Of a DNA stretch of 64,000 nucleotides, positions 54,354-64,000 are shown piece by piece. The position numbers and the translations under genes are program-made. Positions within the stretch are counted from its first letter, which is position 1. Each line of letters starts with the position of its first letter. Below the pieces are notes generated by a model. It did not search any database. It had not been told where the DNA came from and worked only from the letters and a program-made list of their open reading frames with translations. The DNA comes from Ligula intestinalis. Lineage: Eukaryota; Platyhelminthes; Cestoda; Diphyllobothriidea; Diphyllobothriidae. The DNA lies in NCBI GenBank assembly GCA_036362985.1, contig JAYGXS010000002.1, forward strand, positions 99,601,834 through 99,665,833, given 5' to 3'.

Positions 54354-55027
54354 GTTAATAATAATAATAATGATAAGTTTTATCTTTCGGGCCCAATGGG
54401 CCTCATCAATAAACCAAAAATTCCATAACACGAAGTACTAGAAATAATTGGTTTACCAAACAGTATCCTTAGTTTATATCTATAAGACGAGTATCACTGT
54501 TTAGAAGCAAATTTGTTAGATTCAAAAAAATGAATATAGCAGTGTCATGCGGAAAATGAAATTCAAGGGCACACACAGATGAGCCAAATCGTTATCTATA
54601 TTCTGACTATGTATTCTGGTACCCACTGCCTCTGTTAGTAGGGGGGGGGGGTGGCTTGGAAGCAAACCCAGTCGAAGCTGGGTGTGGGGCAGAACAAAAG
54701 GTATTAACGAAACATTACTGGTAAAGACGGGTTCCCGGCACTAAACTTGGGTTCCCAAACCGGTGCGGCATAATGGAACATAGGGACCCCACCAGTTTAT
54801 GATCGTGATGGGCGCCGCTGTATGAGATCCAAAACTCCGTGAAATCTAAAAGACCACCGTTGGAGATGTCTGTGATGTGACCAAATATAAGGCCATGATG
54901 ATGATTGATGAGCAGCGAAACGAGAGCCGTCAAGACTGCCTCCGGATTTCGGGGGACACGAGTCAGTGGAAGGTAGTTTCAAGAAGGGATCCTAAATTCC
55001 CGATGGTCCTTTCTCGGGATCGTGGAG
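54354..55027 (-). mobile_element. LN10: 3' UTR of an LN1-family LINE
   Basis: On the minus strand this matches LN1 from TTTCTCCACGATCCCGAGAA through GGTTTGG..AACC to the hairpin GAGGCCCATTGGGCCC and a TTATCATTATTATTATTATT tail. No coding sequence remains. It sits directly after the 3' end of LN11. Confidence 0.8.
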
Positions 55028-55393
55028 AAAGCATTGTTACACCGCCCGACTGGCTTCATGATCAACCATCAGGAAGGTGAGACCGGAGGAGGCCATTGCG
55101 AACAACAGAGTCAGGAAGATGAGGGAACGCCAGAGGTCATCTGATCATCAACGAAACGCCAGAGATGTGACCTTGTAGACTGCGGAGTTTAGCGACGAGC
55201 TGGCGAAAATAGCAGAACCGCCACGAGCATGACTGACGACCATGAAGCCTATCGTCAGGCTTGTAAAACGGAGAATGGAGAAAACGGCAATGATGACTGG
55301 ACAGAGAAGTGGACGAAACATCGTTGAAAATATCACTCAAAGGAGGAAGAAATAGACATGTTTGGAAAAAAAATTGAGATAAACATAACCACC

Positions 55394-58200
55394 TCAGATA
55401 CCAGTGGGAACCTTTTCAAAGTCTAAAAGTTGTGTGTTTGGGAAGGAGACGGAAAACAAGGACTTTATATATTCCGAAGTTAAGTGTTTACGTAATTTGA
55501 CTTTAAAAACTGATAAGTTCGACGGCAGCCTAATTTCGAGGGGAATATTATTCCAGCGGAAGGCATATTTGGAGGCAAAGAAGTGAGAATGATTCGAAAT
55601 GGAGCTTAAGGAGGCTGCAATAATCCTGGAGGAATTACGAGTGGCATAAGGTCTATCTGCGGGAATAAGAGTGTTGATTCTTGGAAGGTTAGCGGTAGAG
55701 TTAACGCGAAAGAGGAAACAGAAGCCCGCTTCGAGTCTTCTGACCCAATGAAATGTCATGTTCGCTAACTGACATCTCTCCGTATAAGAAAGAGTGGATC
55801 GAGGAAGAGCGAATATATTGTGAGCAAATACCCTCTGTACATTTGTAATCTTACTGCGGTCCGAAGCAGCAGTATTCTAGGATGGGTAGAACATACATGC
55901 GATAAAGTTTTTACTTTATTTCCAGCAGGAAGGAATTGTGTGATATAAAACCACATATCTTTTCAGCCTTCGCAGATATTCGATCCGCATGAGGCGAAAA
56001 TGCTAGTTTATTTGTGTAGCTTAGACCTAAGTCGTTTATAGTGGATCATTCTAAAAGTGGAGCATTTTGAAAGACTAGGGGACGAGGAAGCTTGGCGGGA
56101 CCGAAACTCATGAAAATACACTTGGATGGAAAGAATTCAATCTGCCAGGTAGCACTCCAACGTGAGAGTGTAAGTAGGTCCTCATTTATTTTATCAAAGC
56201 ATATACTTGCCGTGTCCATAGAAAATGAGTATATGCATTTGAGGTCGTCTGCATGAATGAGATTGTTTGAATTTTTTAGAACAGTCGAAATTTCGTTTAT
56301 TTATAGAGTGAAAAGTAAAGGACCCAAGACAGTGCCTTGAAAAACGCCACTCGTGATCAGCTGAGAAGTGGAGTAACTATTACCTACTAGGACCTTCTGG
56401 CTGCGGTTAGACAAGTAGGAACCGATGAAGTCGAGGATAGGGGGACGGATGCCAGTGGCTTCCAATTTTAGCAGAAGCCGTCTGTGCGGTACCTTGTCGA
56501 AGGCTTTGCTCAGGTCAAAGTAGATATCAACCACGGATTGCTGCTCGTTACGGAGGGAAGTCACGTGGTTAAGAAAAGCTAAGTGACACGTCTCGCATGA
56601 TCTTCCGGGTAGAAAACCATGCTGCGAATCACTTAAAAGCTTATTTTTAAAGCAAAAATCGAGAATTTGGTTAAAAATTATATTCTCCAGAAGTTTAGCT
56701 AGGGCTGGGGTTTATGAACACCGCGTTAGTTATTTATGTCTGAACGAGATCCTGATTTAAAGACTGGAAGAATAATGGATGACTTCCAAGGGTCAGGAAA
56801 GTAATCATTTACGAGGTAGACGGAAAATATATGGCTGAGTAATTTGGGAAAGGTCGATACTCTTTTAATAACTGAATTGGGGATACCATCAGTTCCCGAA
56901 GAGTGCGAGTTTTTAGACGAATTATCTGCTTACAAATTAATTCTATGGAGAAATCTATGTTCCCGAGGGTATTGTCTGAGTTAGTTTGAAGCGACGGAAC
57001 CGGTTCAGATTCTATCGTTAAATGTTTCGCAAAGAAAGCATTGAATAATTCAGCCTTATCAGACTCATCTAGTAAACTTTTTTTATTTTCACTAAGCAAT
57101 GGGGGTATTTCAATTCCTCGTTTTGCGGAGGACCTACGACAAAACAGTTGTGCAACCGATTTTGCAGAGTTTGACTGGCTCAAGGCGCAAGATTCCCTGT
57201 ATCAGTCACATGCAAGACGAATCTTTGACGCTAATTCGAATATCTATGCGATCCTTAGATGCACAGACAGCGAACTAGTAGATCTATCTTTCAGCTGCCT
57301 CCACTGGGAAAAAGAAAATGAGGGACGGTCGATTCCGGTATGTGCGGTTTCGCAATTTTGGTGGGCACAAATTCCAGCATTTTATTAGAAACGACCGACA
57401 TGAGTTCAGCAAGCTATGCAGCGTCGTTAATGGAAGAGAGGCTCTGCCAATCTAATGAGTCGAGAAAATTTTTGATTGAGCTAGTATCTGCGAGGTCATA
57501 CGCATGATAGGTACGACTAGCACTAGCCTTTTCCGTAGAAGGAAGCGGAAGGCAACAGTGAATTAATGTGTGATCACGTTGGAAGATGTCCTGCTTAAAA
57601 TCAACGAAGAGAGGGAAAATACCATTTGTGAAAATCTGATCCAGGATATGATTCTGTCTTGTTGGGGAACTAACCAGTTGAGACCAGTTAGAAAAATTAA
57701 TGTTGAAATGCTGAAATCTAGATGGACAATATTTTGAAAGCCAGTCGATTTCAGGAAAATTAAAATCTCCAGCAATAATTTTAACTTCAAAAGTGGATTG
57801 TGAAATAAACTTGAATATTTCGCACAAATTTGCATCTTCTTTAGATGAATAGTTAAGAGGATTATATACACATCCGATAATCGTTTTGCCGGGGCGACAG
57901 GATAATAGAAGCGAAACAGCAATTTCCAGAGAAGAACGTGCTATTTAGATAAAAACGGAAAGTGCCTAAATGACGTTCTAATATAGAGAAGACAACCACC
58001 ACCACCTTTATCAATGCAATCATGACGATAGAAATCATACTCGTTTATGATAAGGGAGGAATGAGAAATGATTGGATGCGTCCAAGATTCTGTTATGCAT
58101 ATAACATCAGGCATAATCTAGAAAGCGATAGCTTGAAGTTGAGCCATTTTATTTATAACGGACCTGGCATTAAGCACTATGACATGTAGTGTGTTTCGAG
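55394..58200 (-). pseudogene. LN11 ORF2: endonuclease and RT remnant
   Basis: The endonuclease starts near 58190 (LNARSVINKMAQLQ), then ICITESWTHP, GGGGCLLYIR, IIAGDFNFPEIDWL, and RDHTLIHC, where the usual SDH is RDH. RT pieces: EIPPLLSENKK (57183-56809), YFDLSKAFDKVPHRRLLLKL and SGVFQGTVLGPLLF (56564-56301), HADDLKCIYSF near 56250, and the thumb (55759-55394). The HADD box keeps both aspartates. Multiple stops and frame changes. Confidence 0.8.
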
Positions 58201-58982
58201 TGACAGGACTATGGCTATCGTTATTCATAAAAAAGAATTTGAGGGTGGGTAGGCAAACTGTAGGCCGTTATTATTTGTGGAAAAAGTACTGACGGGTATG
58301 GAGCTGTTAGCATATGGGTAGCCAACAATGGATAGCTGATAAGGTCTGATATATCTAGGGGCCTCGCTTTCTGGCAGGGAAAAATGGGGAGAGGGTAAAC
58401 CAAACTAAGCTTCTGGGGCGTTCGGGAGGAATGGAGGAAGGCGAGCAGACATGTAGAAGTTTGCAGGTTTGGGTGGTAGAGGATGGGTAAAGGAACTGAA
58501 AGGGAGGAAAGGTGACACAAAATTAGTGTTGGGGCCGCTCGCGTAAGGACTAGTGGTCTTAATCAGTGAATGTCCTGTACGGCAACTCCGATTAGATTTA
58601 AAACTATACCAGTTTGGGTTGCTGCCGTGCAAATTAAATTTTTCTTGGTTCGGGCCCAGCATGTTCAATTACGCATTATACGGGGGAATAATATGACTCC
58701 CACGGTCAAAAAAGGAGCTAGGTTATGGTGGTGAAGCGCTCTGCCTAAACGCTTTCGACGGTGTTGGCGACATTCATGATGAACTTGTTGCCGAGTTAGA
58801 GGCGGCGGAATTTATCGATCGTTGAACAGAGAATGTATTTAGACTAGTATTAATCGTAGTAGGTGACGGAGCGGCGGGCGTTGACGGTCCCGACATCAAG
58901 AGGGGTGGGCTAACTGGTGCACTGATGTTTATAGACCTATGACTAGACATTCGGGAGGTAGGGATAGCGGGTGTACTGACGA

Positions 58983-59761
58983 TTATGGGACTATGAATAG
59001 ACTTCTGGGAGGCAGGGACAACGGGTGCACTGACGTTAGTGGGTGTATGGCCAGGTATGCGGGGGGGGGAAGATTAGCGAGTGCATTTACCCTATCGGGA
59101 CTACGAACAGATTTAGGAAAAGTAGGCTGCGAATTCATTGTTCTATTAGACTGGAGATCCTTATTTCTTCGCTCCATTGGTGTAAGATCTCGACAGAGTA
59201 AACTTTTAGTCATTTCTAAATATCGGGAAATGCGACCTCGTTGAGCAAAGATTGAGTCCACCTCGATCGGTGAAAACAATTTAACTAGGATGGGCGGGTT
59301 TTTGCTACGCGATTGGAGGCGTTTGGCTTCTGCAATTTTGTAGTTGAAACCATCCGAACATAGAAAATCTTTCGCAATATCCAAAAGGCGACTTAATATA
59401 GAGGCATTTTTAGTATAAAGTTAAAGCTTCGCTTTTGTCTATCAAAAGCTTCCGTGGTTATAAGATGGACGAGGGAGTCTAACTTTTTACAATCTTGTGA
59501 GGGCACATCTGATAACTTACCATCAAACAGATTGCCTATTATTGACAAAACAGAACCAAACTTCATCATGAAGTCATAACAGTTCTGTAATTCAGATAAA
59601 TTAATTTGCTTAGCCTTGACAATGGGCTGCATGTTGATATCAAGGCATTGACTAGTAGGCGTGGTCAGGCACCGCTTGGGTGTGGGAGCAGATATCTTAC
59701 GATGAGCTATAATTTTCGTTCTCATAATTTTGATGGAAATCTGCTTTAAATGTAAGATCAT
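58983..59761 (-). pseudogene. LN11 ORF1, RRM-like
   Basis: Two frames: 59761-59393 (MRTKIIAHRKISAPTPKR, LDSLVHLITTEAFDRQKR) and 59384-58983 (FLCSDGFNYKIAEAKRL, NPPILVKLFSPIEVDSIF, then LTPMERRNKDLQS). The second half has the strand-helix pattern and the late LTP-ER phrase found in RRM-plus-CTD ORF1 proteins of LINEs. A frameshift near 59390 joins them. A Pro-rich tail follows. Confidence 0.6.
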
Positions 59762-60300
59762 TTATAAAAATGCAGCCTATATGATTTTACCGCAGCTGGT
59801 TGTTAAAATCGCTTAAAATTGCTTAACAAACTGTATTAGTTATTACGTTCAGAAAAAAACAGTTGATATGATTTTCAGATTATGACTTACGACAAATAAT
59901 CCGAGGGAACTTAACAAATACTGTAGCGTATTTTTAATAAGCACTTTAAATTTATTTGAAAAAGTGTATTCATTATTGGGAAACGACTCAGCCTTTGAAG
60001 GTCTCGAGGATATTCTGATCTTGACGATTTCTTTTACTAGGCCGCGAATTTGCTGGTTTGAAGAGGTTGTGTTCGGTTAAAATAGGTTGCGTCTCGGTAG
60101 AATTGGTTGGAAAACAAAATCTTCTTAAATTCTGACTTCAAAAGATCGTCTACGCAAGAAAAATAATTCCAGCGGTGCAGAAAAAAATTGTTACCGAACG
60201 GTTGCAGCCACAATATCCTAGATTGTAATTGATGGGGAATATCGATGTAGAATTTTCCTAGGAGGAGCGTGGGGAAATATTGACTGTGATCTTGTAGGGT

Positions 60301-60969
60301 CTTCGGTGGACATTCCTCTGTAGGCAGTCGATGAGTTACACAATAATATTTTTTTACAAATCCGAATTGTTGTTTATGTTGCCCGTAAACGTTGAGATCC
60401 GGTTGAAGTCGATTAAGTGGCCACGCTTCTTTTACCTACGTGTGTTCTCTCCTCTCTCCACAACTGCAAAGCAGCTTTTGAAGCAGTGAGACGTGCTGCA
60501 TTTGTGGTTAATTGGTTTCCTTAATACGAACGATAAGAAGGAACCATAGAGTGTCTAATTGAAGTCCACTGCTTAATGGAAATAACTAGACTGTGTGCCC
60601 AACACCCGTGAGCCAATGAGACCATAAAAATGCCCATAATCAAGAAGCAGAGCACAAAAAAGTTGGTGACTCAGCAAGCTTGCTTAATATAAAGAGCATT
60701 AATAAAAAAGCTCCAAGGAAATACGAATTGTAAGAGCTGCCTTGAGCGTCAACTAAAAACACACCCCGCCTTCCCCTCCCTTGCCCCCTAGACTGCTCCA
60801 TCAAACCTTACCCTTACAACCAGCCTTCGGTTATTGACCCCCACCCCCATTCCCACAACTAATTTGTCCGAAAAGATGGACACGTTTAAACTCACACCCA
60901 GTGTCCATACAAATGTAAGACCTGACGAGAATTTGTCGAAAGTACACGTATACTCGCCAAACTGGATGT
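60301..60969. other. No gene recognised
   Basis: Flank between LN11 and PLE2. Nothing supported. Confidence 0.4.
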
Positions 60970-62830
60970 TTGAATTCTCTGATGGGTATCTTCGCAACTC
61001 TAAAACAATCCAAGGATCCCGTGGTGTTAAAGGCACTCAATGAGTACCTACGTTTTAACATTAAACTTGCTGAGGTGAAAGTGCTGGCCAAGTATATTGA
61101 GGACTGTATGGAAAGGAACGAATACCCAAATGAATACTGGAGAACGCTTCGACGTATTCATACAGTGATCGCCACTGAAACCCTCAGGAGATACGCCAAA
61201 AATAAATAACGAAATAAAAAAATTTCATATTTTAGGCCCGGATGGCCTCGTCATTGCAAACTAAGTGCTGTGGAAAAATAAATACAAAGTTGATAAATGC
61301 TGCTCTCCGTGAAACAACCACATAGAAAGCGCTCGTGTGAATGTGCGGGAACTAGAGCACCACGTGTGCCAATGCACTGCAGTTCTGGATATTCTGACAG
61401 AGAAGGAAAAACATGGATGTATCGCCTGTACGCAGACCATAGAAACAAAACGTACGGACGCAGAGAGATCATTACTCCTACGCAGGGTGCACGAGAGGAA
61501 ACCACAATCCAGACTACCCAAAGATCCCGCTCGGTATGTACACAACTACTATTCTATCACGCTTGATAAAACAGCACTTAAAGCATTATCCTGGGTCCTA
61601 AATTATGCATGCCTCCTCGAAAAATTGATCACTTAGAATAAGAAACCCAGTTTGAGAATCTTTATAACCAACCATATGATTTGAAGCCCATCTCTGCAAA
61701 AAGTGTCCAGCACATTAAGTCCAAACTGGTGATCTGTAGTTACAAGTATCTGAACAAGAGCACAACAAGCCGCGGATTACTGACAAAAGAGCATCTAGCA
61801 AAGCTGAAACAGCTGTGACAGAACAAAGATATCCTGGTTACCAGCCCTGATAAAGGAACGGGTGTCGTTATAATGAACAGAGCGTACTACTTAAGCAAGA
61901 TAAAAACTATCCTTGCAGATCAGACAAAATTCAAGAAAGTAGACGAAGAAAGGGATTGCACGGATGAAGTAGAGACAAATTTGACGGACTGCTTTAGAAG
62001 ACTCCACACGGGAGGTTTCATAAGTGACCGTGGCCTCGAAAGCCTCCGACCAGTAGGCACTCATATCCTCCATTTGTATGGCCTACCAAAAATCCCTAAG
62101 AATGACCTGCCAGTTCACCCGATTTGGACATGCGCAACTCACCGTATTATGCAATAGCGAAGTGGTTAGCAGAGAAACTCAGACCTTTACGGCTTCAGCT
62201 GGCACCACGTAGCTATAGAGACACGGCCAAATTTATCGACGACGTCAAAGACGTTAATCTAAGCGGTATGAGGATGCTCTTTCTAGACGTATCATTGCTG
62301 TTAAGGAGCGTCCCGGTTACCGAGACAGTAGATTACATTTGTGAATAACTGGTTACAAATCAGCTGGAAATAGGAATGCGAAAAATGCACTGAAGGAACT
62401 ATTACTATAGTGCACATTAAACGTGCAGTTCCTTTTTGACAGCCAGCTATACAGACAAATAGACGGTGTGGCCATGGGCTCGCCTCTTGGACCTCTCCTA
62501 GCTGACGAATTCATGGGCAAGCTGGAGAAATTTCCACTTAGTGAGCAGTTTACAAGTTAACACACTATGGCCGCTACGCTGATTATATCTTCGCGATCGC
62601 CGCAACCGAAACTGACGAAGGTGCGATATTATATGCGGTCAACCAAGCACATAAATCCATTAAGTTCACGCTGGACGTAGAAAAAGCAGGTTCGTTTCCG
62701 TTCTTGCACGTCAGTCGGAGATGACCAACATCTTACTCTTGCATAGGGAATTTAGCAAGCTGGCAGCAAGCAGCTTTACCCTAAAAACTTGATATACCTT
62801 TCCTACAAAATGACGAAGGGCATGCTAATT
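60970..62830 (+). mobile_element. PLE2: Penelope-like element RT fragment
   Basis: 60970-61209 encodes a helical segment (LNEYLRFNIKLAEVKVLAKY, EYWRTLRRIHT) that fits the N-terminal part of Penelope proteins, though less certainly. After a 125-bp insert the frame at 61337 continues to YVHNYYSITLDKTALKAL, then in pieces ILVTSPDKGTGVVIMNRAYY (about 61835), LYGLPKIPKNDLPVHPI (62078), YRQIDGVAMGSPLGPLLADE (62450), and YADYIFAIAATETDE (62575). The usual RT box VDD reads ADY, losing one aspartate. No GIY-YIG part follows. Confidence 0.8.
61206..61330 (-). mobile_element. LINE or SINE 3' tail fragment, copy 2
   Basis: Homologous to 16735-16860. It sits inside PLE2, directly after a stop made by its A/T-rich edge (AAAAATAAATAA). 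On the minus strand it ends with GAGGCCATCCGGGCC and an A/T tail, the same hairpin type as LN1 and LN10. Confidence 0.6.
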
Positions 62831-62884
62831 TGTTGCGATGAAAATGACGCCTTACAAAATTTTCAGCACGGTTTTCGGCGAGGG

Positions 62885-64000
62885 CGCTCCCCTCTTCAAA
62901 AATTTGCTGACTTCACTTGAAGAGGACTTCGAAGCTATCGAAAATTACATCGTTTCACGCAATGCCTTTGACAGTGGGCTCCATCAACGTGTTTTAAAGC
63001 AACTGAGCGTCCTTGGCATCAGGGAAAACCCTCCAAACTGGATCAAGGTTTTTGTCTGGTCGAAAATAACGCGTGTGCATCGGGGAGAATAAGTCAGACT
63101 AGGTGGACGTGGTTAGTGGTGCTCATAAAGTTTCCGTTCTCGGTCCTTTAATCTTCATCCTCTATTTTTTTGGCAGCCTTCAAGAACTGGGCTGTGGTAA
63201 GAGCACATTTGGCGACGAAGTTGAGCACTGGCAGGTCACTAAGCGCCCCAGCTACAAAGAGGCATTATAAAATAAAATTTGCAGGCTGCAAATGTGGCCC
63301 AAGAGATGGTCTCTATATGTCAATGTGCAAAAGTACGCCATCTCTCACATGCGTCCAGCGAACTACCTTATACCTCATGGCGTGAGGACATACTACCCAA
63401 ACAACAATCAAATTCCCGTAGAATCCGCGCAGAAATACCTCGACATATGGATACAGAGCAATATGAAGACATGGTCACGACGTGTCAGGGCTGGAAAAAA
63501 AGCCGTAGGAGTAATGCACGTTATCAAAAGGTGTTTGCAGCTTTTTATTAAGAGCTCTCTGGCATAGTTAATGGCATCTTCGCTTGAACGCATCTAGAAT
63601 ATGGCATACAGACGTGGCGACCATTGCTTCCAAAGGACATAACGTGTCTCTTGAAAGTGCAGCGTCGGGCAACAAAATAAGTAAGCGTCGTAAAAAACAA
63701 CTCTTACATAGAAAGGCTGAAATGCCTAAATTTATTCCCTCTGTACTACAGGCAACAAAGAGGGGATACCATCTCAGTATGCTAAATAATACACGACATT
63801 GAGAGAGGATCGCGCTATGAGGGCATACTTCAGTGGCAACTGTCATCTCGTCTCCGTGGACATGCAATGAAGCTGCGCACGAAGATGTGAACAATAAATC
63901 TCCGTTCTGAACTCTTCACACAACGGCCATGCAACAATGGAGTACCCTCCCAGAAGCAGTCTTAAAGGCTACGTCCCTATAGCTGTTCAAACAACAGGAA
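62885..64000 (+). mobile_element. LN12: LN5/LN3-type LINE RT remnant
   Basis: Broken RT: NLLTSLEEDFEAIENYIVSR, NAFDSGLHQRVLKQLSVLGI (62930-63020), VSVLGPLIFILYF (63140), then VESAQKYLDIWIQ (63420-63460), RRATK-like thumb text near 63670, and GHAMKLRTKM (63850). Comparison with LN5 places these in the right order. The YADD region is not recognisable and stops are frequent. It runs off the window. Confidence 0.65.

Larger units (their letters stand above)
55033..60300 (-). mobile_element. LN11: full-length LINE, unsplit sister of LN6
   Basis: 5268 bp, with 5' and 3' ends matching LN6. It keeps the pre-insertion sequence at the point where LN7 entered LN6. It has ORF1, endonuclease and RT in order, with many stops and frameshifts. 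No target duplication could be seen at its edges. Confidence 0.82.

Overview
The window is nuclear DNA of an animal, most probably a parasitic flatworm (platyhelminth; I cannot separate tapeworm from fluke). Two conserved eukaryotic genes have metazoan-type protein sequences and are cut by very short introns (30-35 nt), a habit well known in flatworms. The repeats fit the same picture: a Ty3/Gypsy element with the CsRn1-type Gag knuckle and a tRNA-Trp primer site, CR1/Jockey-like LINEs, RTE LINEs, Penelope-like elements and tRNA-derived SINEs. Most of the 64 kb is retroelement DNA, much of it nested and decayed. There is one 100-base assembly gap (12512-12611).

Layout. 1-1740: 5' end of a CsRn1-like Gypsy element on the minus strand (LTR, primer site, Gag, start of protease). 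1803-15770: LINE territory. LN1 (+), LN2 and LN3 (-, remnants) are followed by LN4 (-), a full-length element split by the nearly intact LN5 (+, 7575-12380). 15771-17149: no gene seen, one LINE tail. 17150-25990: full-length LN6 (-), split by LN7 (-, 20454-23984). 26034-29825: a possible host exon, LN8 with a PHD-finger ORF1, and a LINE tail. 29808-32530: a possible divergent gene and TMEM115 (+). 32531-45560: a patchwork of RTE reverse transcriptase pieces, LTR-like repeats (R1, R2 and one solo LTR), tandem tRNA-derived SINEs and a Penelope GIY-YIG fragment. 45697-49020: a full-length RTE element with a 13-bp target duplication. 49830-50710: an old RTE fragment. 51491-53177: ATP synthase alpha subunit (-). 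54354-60300: a LINE 3' tail and LN11, an unsplit sister copy of LN6. 60970-64000: a Penelope-like RT fragment and a last LINE RT remnant running off the window.

How it fits together. The two host genes are housekeeping: a Golgi rhomboid-like membrane protein, and the catalytic-core partner of mitochondrial F1-ATPase. The rest is a layered insertion record. In two places the host LINE can be joined across the inserted element (LN5 in LN4, LN7 in LN6), which gives relative ages and exact insertion points. Reverse transcriptases range from apparently intact catalytic boxes (LN5, LN7, RTE5) to boxes with a changed catalytic aspartate (LN3, LN4, LN6, PLE2). I saw no bacterial features, no CRISPR array and no convincing new biological system. 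The strongest novel material is the element architecture: CsRn1 LTR copy, PHD ORF1, duplicated ORF1, 3' UTR hairpins, SINE tandem arrays and the R1 repeat cluster.
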